64,000 bases of DNA from assembly GCF_023887685.1 (NCBI RefSeq), contig NZ_JAMWMR010000006.1, forward strand, positions 1-64,000. The letters run 5' to 3'. This DNA comes from Streptomyces macrolidinus (GTDB lineage: Bacteria > Actinomycetota > Actinomycetes > Streptomycetales > Streptomycetaceae). This document shows positions 27,584 to 36,702 of this stretch, in pieces (position 1 is the first letter of the stretch; each line of letters begins with the position of its first letter). The position numbers and the translations under genes are program-made. The notes below the pieces were generated by a model. It was not told where the DNA came from. It ran no database searches and was given only the letters and a program-made list of their open reading frames with translations.

Positions 27584-28342
27584 ATGACTGCACTGCCTGA
27601 ACCCTCCGGCAAGGTCGCCCTCGTCACGGGCGCCAGCCGCGGCATCGGCTACGGGATCGCCGAGGCCCTCGTCGCCCGCGGCGACCGCGTCTGCATCACC
27701 GGCCGCAACGAGGACGCCCTCAAGGAGGCCGTCGAGCGGCTCGGCGCCGACCGGGTCATCGGCGTCGCGGGCAAGGCTCACGACGAAGCGCACCAGGCCG
27801 CCGCCGTGGAGCGCACCATGGAGGCCTTCGGCCGGGTGGACCACCTGGTCAACAACGCCGGTACGAACCCGGTGTTCGGCCCGATCGCCGACCTCGACCT
27901 GGGCGTCGTCCGCAAGGTCTTCGAGACCAACGTGGTCTCGGCGCTCGGCTTCGCCCAGCGGACCTGGCACGCCTGGCAGAAGGACAACGGCGGTGCGATC
28001 GTCAACATCGCCTCGATCGCGGGCGTGACGGCGTCGCCCTTCGTCGCCGCCTACGGCGTCAGCAAGGCCGCGATGATCAACCTGACCCAGCAGTTGGCGC
28101 ACGAGTTCGCGCCCCGCGTCCGGGTCAACGCGATCGCGCCGGCCGTGGTGAAGACCCGGTTCGCCAAGGCGCTGTACGAGGGCAGGGAGGAGGAGGTCAC
28201 CTCCTCCTACCCGCTGGGCCGGCTCGGGATGCCCTCGGACATCGGCGGCGCCGCCGCATTCCTCACGTCCGACCAGTCCGACTGGATCACCGGCCAGACG
28301 CTCGTCGTCGACGGCGGTCTCTTCCTGAACGCCGGGGTCTGA
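27584..28342 (+). CDS. Short-chain dehydrogenase/reductase
   Basis: A 252-aa classical SDR with TGASRGIGYG, NNAG, the catalytic Ser in NIASIAG and YGVSKAAMI, plus the C-terminal GQTLVVDGG. GRNEDAL after beta-2 suggests NADP preference. It shares about the fold but limited sequence with the FabG-like protein upstream. The pair is probably co-transcribed from the promoter at 26638. The substrate cannot be assigned. A strong hairpin follows the stop. Confidence 0.87.
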   Translation: MTALPEPSGKVALVTGASRGIGYGIAEALVARGDRVCITGRNEDALKEAVERLGADRVIGVAGKAHDEAHQAAAVERTMEAFGRVDHLVNNAGTNPVFGPIADLDLGVVRKVFETNVVSALGFAQRTWHAWQKDNGGAIVNIASIAGVTASPFVAAYGVSKAAMINLTQQLAHEFAPRVRVNAIAPAVVKTRFAKALYEGREEEVTSSYPLGRLGMPSDIGGAAAFLTSDQSDWITGQTLVVDGGLFLNAGV

Positions 28343-28353
28343 CGAACCGTCCG

Positions 28354-28392
28354 CGGCACGGGCGTCCCCTGGACGGAAGGGCGCCCGTGCCG
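28354..28392. terminator. Hairpin terminator after the SDR pair
   Basis: CGGCACGGGCG (28354-28364) pairs perfectly with CGCCCGTGCCG (28382-28392), an 11-bp stem with a 17-base loop. It has no U-tract and ends the SDR operon. Confidence 0.7.
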
Positions 28393-28533
28393 GGCCGTAC
28401 GAGACAGACCGACCGATGACAACGTGGTCAATCACGCCTCGATCAAGAACCTCTGCGAACCCCGTTCCCCGGGCGGAGCGCTGCGGTAGCGTCTGCCGCC
28501 AACTTTGGGTACGGCAGAGCGAGGAGCGTGCGC

Positions 28534-30114
28534 GTGTTCCACCGGATTCGTTGTCTGCGTCGGCTGGCGGCGATCACATCGCTCACCTTGGTGACCGGTT
28601 GCGGGTCGCTCTTCTCCTCGTCCTCCGAGAAGGAGGACCCGATCGTCGTGGGCACCACCAGCGCGCCGAGCACCCTGGACCCGGCCGCCTCCTGGGACGG
28701 CTCCTGGGAGCTGTTCCGCAACATCTACCAGACCCTGCTCAGCTATCCGACGGGCGCGACGGCACCCGCCCCCGACGCCGCCGACCACTGCTCCTTCACC
28801 GACGGCACGAACCTCGTCTACCGCTGTGTGCTGCGCAAGGACATGACGTTCTCCGACGGGCAGGCACTGGACGCGCGCGCCGTGAAGTACTCCATCGACC
28901 GCATCCGCGCGATCAACACACGCGGCGGCCCCGCGGGCCTGCTGGGCAGCCTCGACCACATCACCACCAACGGCACGCGCGAGATCGCCTTCCATCTCAA
29001 CAAGCCCGACACGACGTTCCCGTTCGTCCTCGCCACCCCCGCGATGTCGATCGTCGCCCCCGACGCGTACCCGGCCCGCTCCCTGCGCAAGGACGACAAG
29101 GTCCTGGGCTCCGGGCCCTACCGCCTCGCGTCGTACGAGGAGGGCGGCCAGGCCTCACTCGTGAGCAACGACCACTACAAGGGCGTCGCGAAGCGCCGCA
29201 ACGACAAGGTCACCATCCGCTACTTCCAGGACTCGGGCGAGATGGTCGACGCCCTGCGGGAGAAGCGGATCGACGTCACCTACCGAGGGCTCGCCTCCTC
29301 CGACATCGTCTCCCTGCAGAGCGACGCCGCCAAGGAGGGCCTGCAGCTCGTCGAGGGCTCCGGCATCGCGATCAACTACCTGGTCTTCAACGCGAAGGAC
29401 CCCTGGGCGGCGAAGCCCGCCGTGCGGCACGCCGTCGCGCAGGTCGTCGACCGCCCGGCGATCGCGCACAAGGTGTACCAGGACACCGTCGAGCCGCTGT
29501 ACTCGATGGTCCCCACCGGGCTCACCGGTCACACCGCCGGCTTCTTCGACCGGTACGGCGACCCCAGCACCGACAAGGCCCGCAAGATCCTCCAGGACGC
29601 GGGCATCACGAGCCCCGTGCCGCTCACCCTCTGGTACACCACCGACCGCTACGGCTCCGAGACCGCCCCGGAGTTCCGCGAGCTGAAGAGACAGCTCGAA
29701 GGGTCGGGCCTGTTCACGGTCACGCTCAAGAGCCGCCCGTGGAAGACGTACGAGGAGGGGGCCAACAAGGGCGAGTACCCGGTGGCCGGGCGGGGCTGGT
29801 TCCCCGACTTCCCGGACCCCGACAACTTCATCGCGCCGTTCGTGGGCAAGCAGAACGCGCTCGGCATGCCCTACCCGGCCAAGCGGATCACCGATGAGCT
29901 GCTGCCCGAGACCCGGCGCCGGGACGACCGCGCCGAGGTCGTCGAGCAGTTCCAGGAGGCCCAGAAGATCCTCGTCGACGACGCGCTGCTGCTGCCGCTG
30001 TGGCAGGGCAAGCAGTACGTGGCGGCGAGCGAGGACATCTCCGGCGGGGAGCAGGCCCTGGACCCGTCGACGATCATGAAGATGTGGGAGCTGCACCGCA
30101 AGACGAGCTGGTAG
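28534..30114 (+). CDS. ABC transporter family 5 substrate-binding lipoprotein, solitary
   Basis: About 526 aa. A signal peptide ends in lipobox LVTGCGS, followed by the mature oligopeptide-binding fold with VVGTTSAPSTLDPAASWDGSWELFRNIYQTLL, the SBP family 5 signature. It should present peptides or similar ligands to an ABC permease, but no permease or ATPase gene is near, so it either borrows components or acts as a sensor. I prefer GTG 28534 because GAGGAG (28521-28526) is seven bases upstream; GTG 28528 would leave only one base. Confidence 0.87.
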   Translation: MFHRIRCLRRLAAITSLTLVTGCGSLFSSSSEKEDPIVVGTTSAPSTLDPAASWDGSWELFRNIYQTLLSYPTGATAPAPDAADHCSFTDGTNLVYRCVLRKDMTFSDGQALDARAVKYSIDRIRAINTRGGPAGLLGSLDHITTNGTREIAFHLNKPDTTFPFVLATPAMSIVAPDAYPARSLRKDDKVLGSGPYRLASYEEGGQASLVSNDHYKGVAKRRNDKVTIRYFQDSGEMVDALREKRIDVTYRGLASSDIVSLQSDAAKEGLQLVEGSGIAINYLVFNAKDPWAAKPAVRHAVAQVVDRPAIAHKVYQDTVEPLYSMVPTGLTGHTAGFFDRYGDPSTDKARKILQDAGITSPVPLTLWYTTDRYGSETAPEFRELKRQLEGSGLFTVTLKSRPWKTYEEGANKGEYPVAGRGWFPDFPDPDNFIAPFVGKQNALGMPYPAKRITDELLPETRRRDDRAEVVEQFQEAQKILVDDALLLPLWQGKQYVAASEDISGGEQALDPSTIMKMWELHRKTSW

Positions 30115-30204
30115 CCGGGGTGTGAGGGGGCTCGGGAGTCCGTTGTCAGTGGTCGCCTGTAGGTTCAAGGAACTGCAAGCGACCGCACATCGGAGGAAGT
30201 TGAC

Positions 30205-30888
30205 GTGACCGACATCGCCATGCTGCCGGAGTCCTGGCGGGGCGTACTGGGCGAGCAGCTTGAGCAGCCCTACTTCAAGGAACTCATGGAGTTCGTCGAG
30301 GAGGAGCGTGCCAAGGGTCCCGTCTACCCTCCGCGGGAGGAGGTCTTCGCCGCGCTCGACGCCACGCCGTACGACAAGGTGAAGGTGCTCGTCCTCGGCC
30401 AGGACCCGTACCACGGCGAGGGCCAGGGGCACGGCCTGTGCTTCTCCGTGCGGCCCGGGGTGAAGACCCCGCCCTCGCTGCGGAACATCTACAAGGAGAT
30501 GCAGGCCGAGCTGGGCACGCCGATCCCCGACAACGGCTATCTGATGCCGTGGGCCGAGCAGGGCGTCCTGCTACTCAACGTGGTGCTGACGGTGCGGGCG
30601 GGCGAGGCGAACTCCCACAAGGGCAAGGGCTGGGAGAAGTTCACGGACGCGGTGATCCGTGCCGTCGCGGACCGGCCCGACCCGGCCGTGTTCGTGCTCT
30701 GGGGCAACTACGCGCAGAAGAAGCTGCCGCTGATCGACGAGACCCGGCATGTCGTCGTCAAGGGCGCGCACCCCTCGCCGCTGTCCGCGAAGAAGTTCTT
30801 CGGCTCGCGGCCGTTCACGCAGATCAACGAGGCGGTGGCCCGGCAGGGACATGACCCCGTCGACTGGACCATTCCGAACCTGGGCTGA
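30205..30888 (+). CDS. ung: Uracil-DNA glycosylase, family 1
   Basis: A 227-aa base-excision repair enzyme that removes uracil from DNA. The water-activating motif GQDPYHGEGQGHGLCFSV and the DNA-intercalating motif HPSPLSAKKFFGSRPF are complete, as is LLLNVVLTV. The length is normal for the family. The GTG start is preceded by GGAGGAAG nine bases upstream. A perfect hairpin follows the gene. Confidence 0.97.
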   Translation: MTDIAMLPESWRGVLGEQLEQPYFKELMEFVEEERAKGPVYPPREEVFAALDATPYDKVKVLVLGQDPYHGEGQGHGLCFSVRPGVKTPPSLRNIYKEMQAELGTPIPDNGYLMPWAEQGVLLLNVVLTVRAGEANSHKGKGWEKFTDAVIRAVADRPDPAVFVLWGNYAQKKLPLIDETRHVVVKGAHPSPLSAKKFFGSRPFTQINEAVARQGHDPVDWTIPNLG

Positions 30889-30895
30889 CAACCGG

Positions 30896-30921
30896 GGGCG
30901 GGGCCCGCGCCGGCCCCGCCC
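30896..30921. terminator. Hairpin terminator after ung
   Basis: GGGCGGGGCC (30896-30905) pairs with GGCCCCGCCC (30912-30921) around a six-base loop. It lies eight bases after the ung stop codon, without a U-tract. Confidence 0.7.
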
Positions 30922-31062
30922 CGCCCGGCCCGTCGCGGGCCGCCGCTCGGCCGGTCACCGCCTCGGCCCAGTGCTCGTACGGATGCGCCTGAGCGCGATT
31001 GTCCGAGGTGGCGGCTAGCGTCATGAGGAAGTGGGCGACGAGCGGACGAGCGGGAGGACGCG

Positions 31063-31620
31063 GTGGCGAAGCGACAGGAGCAGGCGGCGCCGGACGCCGT
31101 GCTGACCCGGATCGGGCAGGTCGTCATGTTGCACCACGGCGGCGACCGCGAGGAGGCCCGCAACCGCTTCCTCGAGCTGTGGGCGGAGATCGGCGAGGAC
31201 GGCGACCCGCTGCACCGCTGCACGCTGGCGCACTACATGGCGGACACCCAGGACGAGCCGGACCACGAACTCGCCTGGGATCTAAGGGCGTTGTCGGCCG
31301 CGGAGGAACTCACCGACGAACGCCCCGCCGAACATGACGGCGCGCTTGTCGTACGCGCGTTCTACCCCTCCCTGCATCTGAACCTCGCCGCCGACTATGT
31401 GAAGCTCGGCCGCTCGGGGGCCGCCCGCGCCCATCTCGGCCGGGCCCGCGGCGCGGCCGACGCCCTCGTCGACGACGGCTACGGCGACGGCGTCAGGGCG
31501 GCGATCGCCCGTCTGGAACAGCAGCTCGCGCGGGAGACACCGACGGGCGGCGCGCCCGAGCCCGGCCCGCCGGACGGTCCGGGCGGCGAGACGCTCGGAC
31601 CGCCGAGACGGCAGCCGTAG
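31063..31620 (+). CDS. Conserved hypothetical protein, helical TPR-like
   Basis: A 185-aa soluble protein, predicted mostly helical with paired helices (LTRIGQVVMLHHGGDREEARNRFLELWAEIG; LHRCTLAHYMADTQDEPDHELAWDLRALSAAEEL; LHLNLAADYVKLGRSGAARAHLGRARGAADAL) that resemble tetratricopeptide repeats. The C-terminus is disordered and rich in Pro and Gly. It probably mediates protein contacts; no enzyme motif is visible. GTG start with GGGAGGA seven bases upstream. Confidence 0.72.
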   Translation: MAKRQEQAAPDAVLTRIGQVVMLHHGGDREEARNRFLELWAEIGEDGDPLHRCTLAHYMADTQDEPDHELAWDLRALSAAEELTDERPAEHDGALVVRAFYPSLHLNLAADYVKLGRSGAARAHLGRARGAADALVDDGYGDGVRAAIARLEQQLARETPTGGAPEPGPPDGPGGETLGPPRRQP

Positions 31621-31645
31621 GTTCTCGCTGTGCCGCCGTCCGTTC

Positions 31646-32104
31646 TCAACGCCCGTACGCGCGGCGGCAGATGACCGACTCGGGGCTGTCCGGCCGCCAT
31701 CCGCCGTACTGCCGCCCGAGCGCGCACACGTCCGTGTTCCGGGGGATTCGGGTGGTGGTCCCGGGCGGTACGTCGATGTGCGGTCCGCGCGGGCCCGGCC
31801 TGCGGTGAGGCGTGGCGGACGGATCGTGCGAGGGCGCCGTCGGCGTGGCGCTGGACGCCGGTCGGGTCGTGTGCCGCGCGCCGGTCGGAGGTGACGGGGC
31901 GGGGGAGGGCTCGACCAGCTCCAGCGCCTCCCGCGCCGGGGCCTGGACGGGCCGGGGTTCCGCGCTGCCGTCCGGATGCGGTGCCAACGGGGACGAGCGG
32001 GCCGGAGGCGGGCCGGGCACGGTCGGTCGCTGCACGGTCACACAGCCGCTGAGGGCCGAGAGGGCCACGGTGACCAGAAGCGTTGCGGTCGTCGTTCGAT
32101 GCAC
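31646..32104 (-). CDS. Proline/serine-rich secreted lipoprotein
   Basis: A 152-aa protein with a signal peptide ending in lipobox LSGC (LLVTVALSALSGC). A long disordered region rich in Pro, Ser, Thr and Ala follows, then a conserved-looking C-terminal module DVCALGRQYGGWRPDSPESVICRRAYGR with two cysteines that may form a disulfide. The linker probably spans the cell wall and exposes the small C-terminal domain. Function unknown. Convergent with the TPR-like gene, 25 bases away. Confidence 0.7.
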   Translation of the reverse strand: MHRTTTATLLVTVALSALSGCVTVQRPTVPGPPPARSSPLAPHPDGSAEPRPVQAPAREALELVEPSPAPSPPTGARHTTRPASSATPTAPSHDPSATPHRRPGPRGPHIDVPPGTTTRIPRNTDVCALGRQYGGWRPDSPESVICRRAYGR

Positions 32105-32248
32105 CCGCGCAACTCTGCTGTGTCCGGCCCGTTTTGGGGCGGAGGCAGGCGGATGATGCCCCCTACGGGTGAACCGGCTCGCACGCAGGTCCGGGCTCGG
32201 CGTGCGTACTGTCTTCCCTCCGGACAGGTCGTCCGGACGCCGAATTCC

Positions 32249-32860
32249 TCACCCCGCACCAGGCGTTGCCCGGTCGCCGAGCATCCCGTCGAGCAGCTCC
32301 CGCAGGCTTGTGCGTACCGCGGGCAGGTGGGGCGTGTTCGTGGTGAAGGAGCCGGCCACGCAGGACAGCATCAGGCCGTCGGCCCAGGCCACCAGTGACA
32401 GTGCGTGCCGGGCCGGGTCGGTCGAGCCCATGGCCGTCACCAGCGTGGTGAGTTGGTCGCGGAAGCGGGCGCCGGCCGCGTCGAAGTACGTCCGCAGCTC
32501 GGGGCGTCGGGTGGCCTCCAGAGCCAACTCGTAGCGCGCGACGGTGAGTTCGCGGTTGCGGGTCAGGGAGCGATGGGTCGCGAGGGCCAGGCCGTCCACC
32601 AGGGCGTCGAGCCCGTCCTCGGGGGAGGGCAGCTCGTGCAGCGCGAGCACGCGTGCCTCCCGGTCGGCGAGACGGCGCACCGCGAGTTCCAGCAGCGCCA
32701 GGCGGGTCCGCGCGAGGTTCGAGGTCGACCCCTGGGGCAGCCCCGCCGCCTCGTCCACCGCCCGGTGGGTGAGCCCGCGCATACCGCGCTCGGCGAGCAG
32801 GGCGAGGGCGGTGTCGGCGACGAGATCGGCGCGGGAGGCGCTCGTGGTGCGTACGGACAT
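32249..32860 (-). CDS. TetR-family transcriptional repressor
   Basis: About 203 aa. The N-terminal helix-turn-helix is TALALLAERGMRGLTHRAVDEAAGLPQGSTSN (residues about 15-47), followed by an all-helical ligand-binding domain. Start: ATG 32860, or GTG 32869 which adds three residues; neither has a Shine-Dalgarno sequence. It is divergent from an FAD monooxygenase gene, with two palindromes between them, so it most likely represses that gene and itself and is released by the monooxygenase substrate. Confidence 0.85.
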   Translation of the reverse strand: MSVRTTSASRADLVADTALALLAERGMRGLTHRAVDEAAGLPQGSTSNLARTRLALLELAVRRLADREARVLALHELPSPEDGLDALVDGLALATHRSLTRNRELTVARYELALEATRRPELRTYFDAAGARFRDQLTTLVTAMGSTDPARHALSLVAWADGLMLSCVAGSFTTNTPHLPAVRTSLRELLDGMLGDRATPGAG

Positions 32861-32880
32861 GGAGGTCACGGTACCCGGTT

Positions 32881-32929
32881 CACTACATCGGTAGTACAGT
32901 CGAGGCGTCGCCCCACTACACATGTAGTG
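32881..32929. promoter_or_regulatory. Twin TetR operators between TetR and FAD monooxygenase
   Basis: Site 1 is CACTACATCGGTAGTA (32881-32896) and site 2 is CACTACACATGTAGTG (32914-32929). Both have the form ACTAC-N4-GTAGT. Their centres are 33 bp apart, about three helical turns, so two dimers could sit on one DNA face. The 12-bp outer strings GGTTCACTACAT and ATGTAGTGAACC are also exact inverted copies of each other. Confidence 0.82.
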
Positions 32930-32976
32930 AACCGGGTGATCGCCGACGTACCCAGGAGACGTTCCCAGGAGGAGTC

Positions 32977-34161
32977 ATGGCACAGCCCTCGCACGCCGTC
33001 GTCATCGGCGGCGGCATCGGAGGTCTCACCGCCGCCGCGGCCCTGCACCGGCGCGGTCTGCGGGTCACCGTGCTGGAGCGGGCCCGCTCCCTGGAGCCGA
33101 TCGGCGCGGCCATCTCGCTCTCGCCGAACGCCCTGCGCGCGCTGGACACCCTCGGCATCGGCGACCGCATCCGCGACCTCGCCGCCTGGCAGGGGGACGG
33201 TGGGCTGCGGACACCGCGCGGACGCTGGCTCTCCCGCACCGACGCCGCCGCCGCGGCCGAACGCTTCGGCGGCCCGCTCGTCCTGCTGCACCGGGCCACG
33301 CTCATCGACAGCCTCGCCGCCCTGCTCCCGGCCGACGCCGTCCGTACGGCCGCCACCGCGACCCTCGCCGACCCGGGCGACACCGGGCGCCCGGCCCGCG
33401 TCACCGTGCCGGAGGGCGAGCTTGAGGCCGACCTCGTGGTGGCCGCCGACGGCATCCGCTCCCGCGTACGCCAGGCACTGTTCCCGCACCACCCGGGACC
33501 CGTCTACTCCGGATTCACCACCTGGCGCGTGGTGATCCCCGTGCCCGGTGCCACGTTCGCCTCCCACGAGACCTGGGGCCGGGGCCGTATCTGGGGCACG
33601 CACCCGCTCAAGGACGGCCGGGTCTACGCCTACGCCGCGGCCGTCACCCCCGCCGGGCAGCATGCCCCGGACGACGAGAAGGCCGAACTCCTGCGCCGCT
33701 TCGGTGACTGGCACGACCCGATCCCCGCCGTCCTCGCCGCCACCCGCCCCGAGGACGTGCTGCGCCACGACGTCCATCAAATCGCCGAGCCGCTGCCCGC
33801 CTACCACCACGGCCGGGTCGCCCTGCTCGGCGACGCCGCGCACGCCATGCCGCCGACCCTCGGCCAGGGCGGCAACCAGGCCATCGAGGACGCCGTCGTC
33901 CTGGCCCACCACCACGAGGACCTCGCGGCCTACTCGGCGGCCCGGCTGCCCCGTACGACCGCCATCGCCCGCCAGGCCGTCCGCACCGCCCGGCTCAACA
34001 TGATGGAGAGCCGCGCCGGGATCGCCGTACGCAACGCCGCCATGACCGCGCTCTCCATGGCGGGACCCGCGCTGGTCCTGCGCGGCTTCGCGGGCATCGC
34101 GGACTGGCGGCCACCGCACGGCCCGTATGCTTCCGCCGAGGTATCCACAGGCAACCGCTAA
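32977..34161 (+). CDS. FAD-dependent aromatic-type monooxygenase
   Basis: A 394-aa group A flavoprotein monooxygenase. VVIGGGIGGLTAAAAL (residues 8-23) binds the FAD ADP moiety, VVAADGIRSRVR is the DG motif, and VALLGDAAHAMPPTLGQGGNQAIED is the GD motif. Relatives hydroxylate salicylate-like aromatics or antibiotics (TetX class). The TetR gene is divergent with twin operators, suggesting induction by the compound it oxidises. AGGAGG is seven to ten bases before the ATG. The next gene, an oxidoreductase, follows after 16 bases. Confidence 0.88.
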   Translation: MAQPSHAVVIGGGIGGLTAAAALHRRGLRVTVLERARSLEPIGAAISLSPNALRALDTLGIGDRIRDLAAWQGDGGLRTPRGRWLSRTDAAAAAERFGGPLVLLHRATLIDSLAALLPADAVRTAATATLADPGDTGRPARVTVPEGELEADLVVAADGIRSRVRQALFPHHPGPVYSGFTTWRVVIPVPGATFASHETWGRGRIWGTHPLKDGRVYAYAAAVTPAGQHAPDDEKAELLRRFGDWHDPIPAVLAATRPEDVLRHDVHQIAEPLPAYHHGRVALLGDAAHAMPPTLGQGGNQAIEDAVVLAHHHEDLAAYSAARLPRTTAIARQAVRTARLNMMESRAGIAVRNAAMTALSMAGPALVLRGFAGIADWRPPHGPYASAEVSTGNR

Positions 34162-34177
34162 CCGCTAGGAGACGTCC

Positions 34178-35089
34178 GTGAAGGTCGGCTGCATCGGGCT
34201 CGGTGACATCGCACAGAAGGCCTACCTGCCGGTGCTCGGCGCACGGCCGGGGCTCGAACTGCACCTCCAGACCCGGACCCCGGCCACCCTCCACCGCGTC
34301 GCCGACGGCCTGCACCTCCCGCACGACCGGCGGCACGCGGACCTGGACGCGCTGCTCGCCCAGGACCTCGACGCGGCGTTCGTCCACGCCCCCACCACCG
34401 CCCACCCCGAGATCGTCACCCGGCTCCTGGAGGCGGGCGTGCCGACGTACGTCGACAAGCCCCTCGCCTACGAACTCGCCGACTCGGAACGGCTGGTGAG
34501 CCTCGCGGAGGAGCGGGGCGTCGCCCTGGCGGTGGGCTTCAACCGGCGCTACGCACCCGGATACGTGCAGTGCGCCGAGCATCCGCGCGAGCTGATCCTC
34601 ATGCAGAAGCACCGCGTCGGGCTGCCCGAGGAACCGCGCACGACGATCCTCGACGACTTCATCCACGTCGTCGACACCCTGCGCTTCCTGGCGCCGGGAC
34701 CCGTGGACGACGTGACCGTACGGGCCCGGGTCGAGGACGGGCTGCTGCACCATGTGGTGCTCCAGCTCGCCGGTGACGGATTCACCGCGCTCGGTGTGAT
34801 GAACCGGCTCAGCGGTTCGGTGGAGGAGATCCTGGAGGTCTCCGGGCAGGACACCAAGCGGCAGGTGGTCAATCTGGCCGACACGATCGACCACAAGGGC
34901 CAGCCGACCGTGCGGCGGCGCGGGGACTGGGTGCCGGTGGCCCGGCAGCGCGGCATCGAACAGACCGTACTGGCCTTCCTCGACGCCGTCCGCGCGGGAG
35001 AGGTGCTCAGCGCTCGGGACGCGCTGGCGACCCATGAACTGTGCGAGCGCGTGGTGACCGCGGTGCAGGAGCGCCCCCTCGCCCTCTGA
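34178..35089 (+). CDS. Gfo/Idh/MocA family oxidoreductase
   Basis: A 303-aa NAD(P)-dependent oxidoreductase. GCIGLGDIAQKAYLPVL is the Rossmann dinucleotide motif, YVDKPLAYEL carries the catalytic lysine (EKP variant DKP), and a C-terminal beta-sheet domain follows. Members act on sugars, inositol or similar. It is probably co-transcribed with the FAD monooxygenase. AGGAGA before the GTG. Its last 83 bases overlap the 3' end of lnt on the opposite strand. Confidence 0.85.
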   Translation: MKVGCIGLGDIAQKAYLPVLGARPGLELHLQTRTPATLHRVADGLHLPHDRRHADLDALLAQDLDAAFVHAPTTAHPEIVTRLLEAGVPTYVDKPLAYELADSERLVSLAEERGVALAVGFNRRYAPGYVQCAEHPRELILMQKHRVGLPEEPRTTILDDFIHVVDTLRFLAPGPVDDVTVRARVEDGLLHHVVLQLAGDGFTALGVMNRLSGSVEEILEVSGQDTKRQVVNLADTIDHKGQPTVRRRGDWVPVARQRGIEQTVLAFLDAVRAGEVLSARDALATHELCERVVTAVQERPLAL

Positions 35090-36575
35090 ACGCCCGCACG
35101 CCCTCGGTCGCGCACAGCCCGACGAGGATCAGCAGGGCGGCGTCGACCGGCCAGTCGCCGTAGCGGACGTACGGGGTGACGCCGTGACTGAGCGGCACGT
35201 CGTACACCACGGCGGTGCTCCGGCCGGTGCCGAGCCAGGAACCGATGCGCTCGCCGCTCGGGCCGTAGACGGCGGAGACGCCGGTCAGCGTCGCGTGCAC
35301 CATGGGGCGGCCGGTCTCCGCGGCGCGCAGCGCGGCCAGCGAGGCGTGCTGCTCCGGCGCCCAACTGTGCTGGAACGTCGAGGTCGAGGACTGGGCGATC
35401 AGCAGATCGGCGCCGTCCTTGGCGAGATGGCGGCTCATGTCGGGGAACGCGGACTCGAAGCAGATCATCGGGCCGACCCGCAGTCCGTTCCCGACGTTCA
35501 TCACCACCTGCTCGGTGCCGCGCCTGCGGTTCACCTCGGCCGCCTTGCCGACCGAGGTGGCCCAGCCGAGCACCGACCGCAGCGGTATGTACTCGCCGAA
35601 CGGGACGAGCCGCATCTTGTCGTAGCGGTCGCCGGTCGGGCCGTGTGGGCCTATGAGCACGGAACTCTTGTATATGCCGGGCAGGTCGGAGCGGCGCGCG
35701 TCGACGTTCACGAGGACGTCCGCGTGCATCTGCCGGGACAGGGCGGCGATCCGGGCCGCGAGATCGGGCCGGCGCGCGAGGTCGTAGCCGACGCTGCTCT
35801 CGCCCCAGACGATCAGGCTCACCTGCTGTCCGGCCAGTTCGCGGGTGAGCCGCTCCTCGAGGGCGAACCGCTTGGTGGCGCTGTCCGTGCCGCCGACGAT
35901 GCCGGGCTGGACGACCGCGATCCGGGCCCGCCCGTCGATCTCGGGGCGGGGCGACCAGACCCAGGCCGCCGAGGTCGCGACGGCCGCCGTGGCGAGCCCG
36001 GCCACCGCGGGGACGCGGGCGGCGCGCACCGTCACGAGCACGGCGAGCGCCACGTTCGCGGCGACGATCAGGAAGCTCAGCAGCCACACCCCGCCGACGG
36101 AGGCCAGCCGCAGCGCGGGCGCCACCTGCCACTGGCTCGACCCGAGCAGCCCCCAGGGGCCGCCGAGCCCCTGCCAGGAACGGACCAGTTCAGCCATCAG
36201 CCAGGCCGAGGGCAGGACGAGCAGGGCGGCGCCGATCCGCTTCGGCGAAGGTCTGCCGCCCAGGAAGCGCCGCACCAGCCAGCCCCAGGGCGCCCACAAC
36301 AAGCCGAGCAGCGCCGCGATGACGAACAGGAACACGTGCAGACTCGGCAGCAGCCAGTGGTGCACCGCCACCAGGAACCCGAAGCCGCCGCACCAGCCGT
36401 CGTAGAGGGCGCGTCCGCCGGTGGGCGCGGAGCGGGCGAGCAGGATCCAGGGGATCAGCGCGACGTAGGCGAACCACCACCAGGAGGGCGCGGGGAAGGC
36501 GAGCATCGGCAGCGCCCCGGCGAGCATCGCGGCGGCGCCGCGCCACCAGCGGGAGGCGAGCCAGTCGCTGGGCAT
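35007..36575 (-). CDS. lnt: Apolipoprotein N-acyltransferase
   Basis: A 522-aa membrane enzyme that N-acylates the cysteine of lipoproteins. The N-terminal half has six or more transmembrane segments. The C-terminal half is a nitrilase-fold domain with the catalytic triad visible: Glu in VWGESS, Lys in YDKMRLVPFGEYIP, Cys in ICFESAFP. Streptomyces carry two lnt genes; this location matches the second one by my recollection. Start ATG 36575 is chosen over upstream frames because it gives the usual length. The 3' end overlaps the convergent oxidoreductase by 83 bp and the C-terminus is a basic, Pro-rich tail. Confidence 0.92.
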   Translation of the reverse strand: MPSDWLASRWWRGAAAMLAGALPMLAFPAPSWWWFAYVALIPWILLARSAPTGGRALYDGWCGGFGFLVAVHHWLLPSLHVFLFVIAALLGLLWAPWGWLVRRFLGGRPSPKRIGAALLVLPSAWLMAELVRSWQGLGGPWGLLGSSQWQVAPALRLASVGGVWLLSFLIVAANVALAVLVTVRAARVPAVAGLATAAVATSAAWVWSPRPEIDGRARIAVVQPGIVGGTDSATKRFALEERLTRELAGQQVSLIVWGESSVGYDLARRPDLAARIAALSRQMHADVLVNVDARRSDLPGIYKSSVLIGPHGPTGDRYDKMRLVPFGEYIPLRSVLGWATSVGKAAEVNRRRGTEQVVMNVGNGLRVGPMICFESAFPDMSRHLAKDGADLLIAQSSTSTFQHSWAPEQHASLAALRAAETGRPMVHATLTGVSAVYGPSGERIGSWLGTGRSTAVVYDVPLSHGVTPYVRYGDWPVDAALLILVGLCATEGVRAFRGRGGAPAPRSPRARTVHGSPARPER

Positions 36576-36702
36576 CCTCAAGTCGGCGCCTCTCTCCCGG
36601 GGTACGTGCCCTTCCAGTGTGCGCGCCGGTGAGGATCTTCGACAGGGCACCTCGGGGCAGGTGGCACGGGCCGATCGGCGCCGGGCCTCACCCGTGGTGT
36701 GC

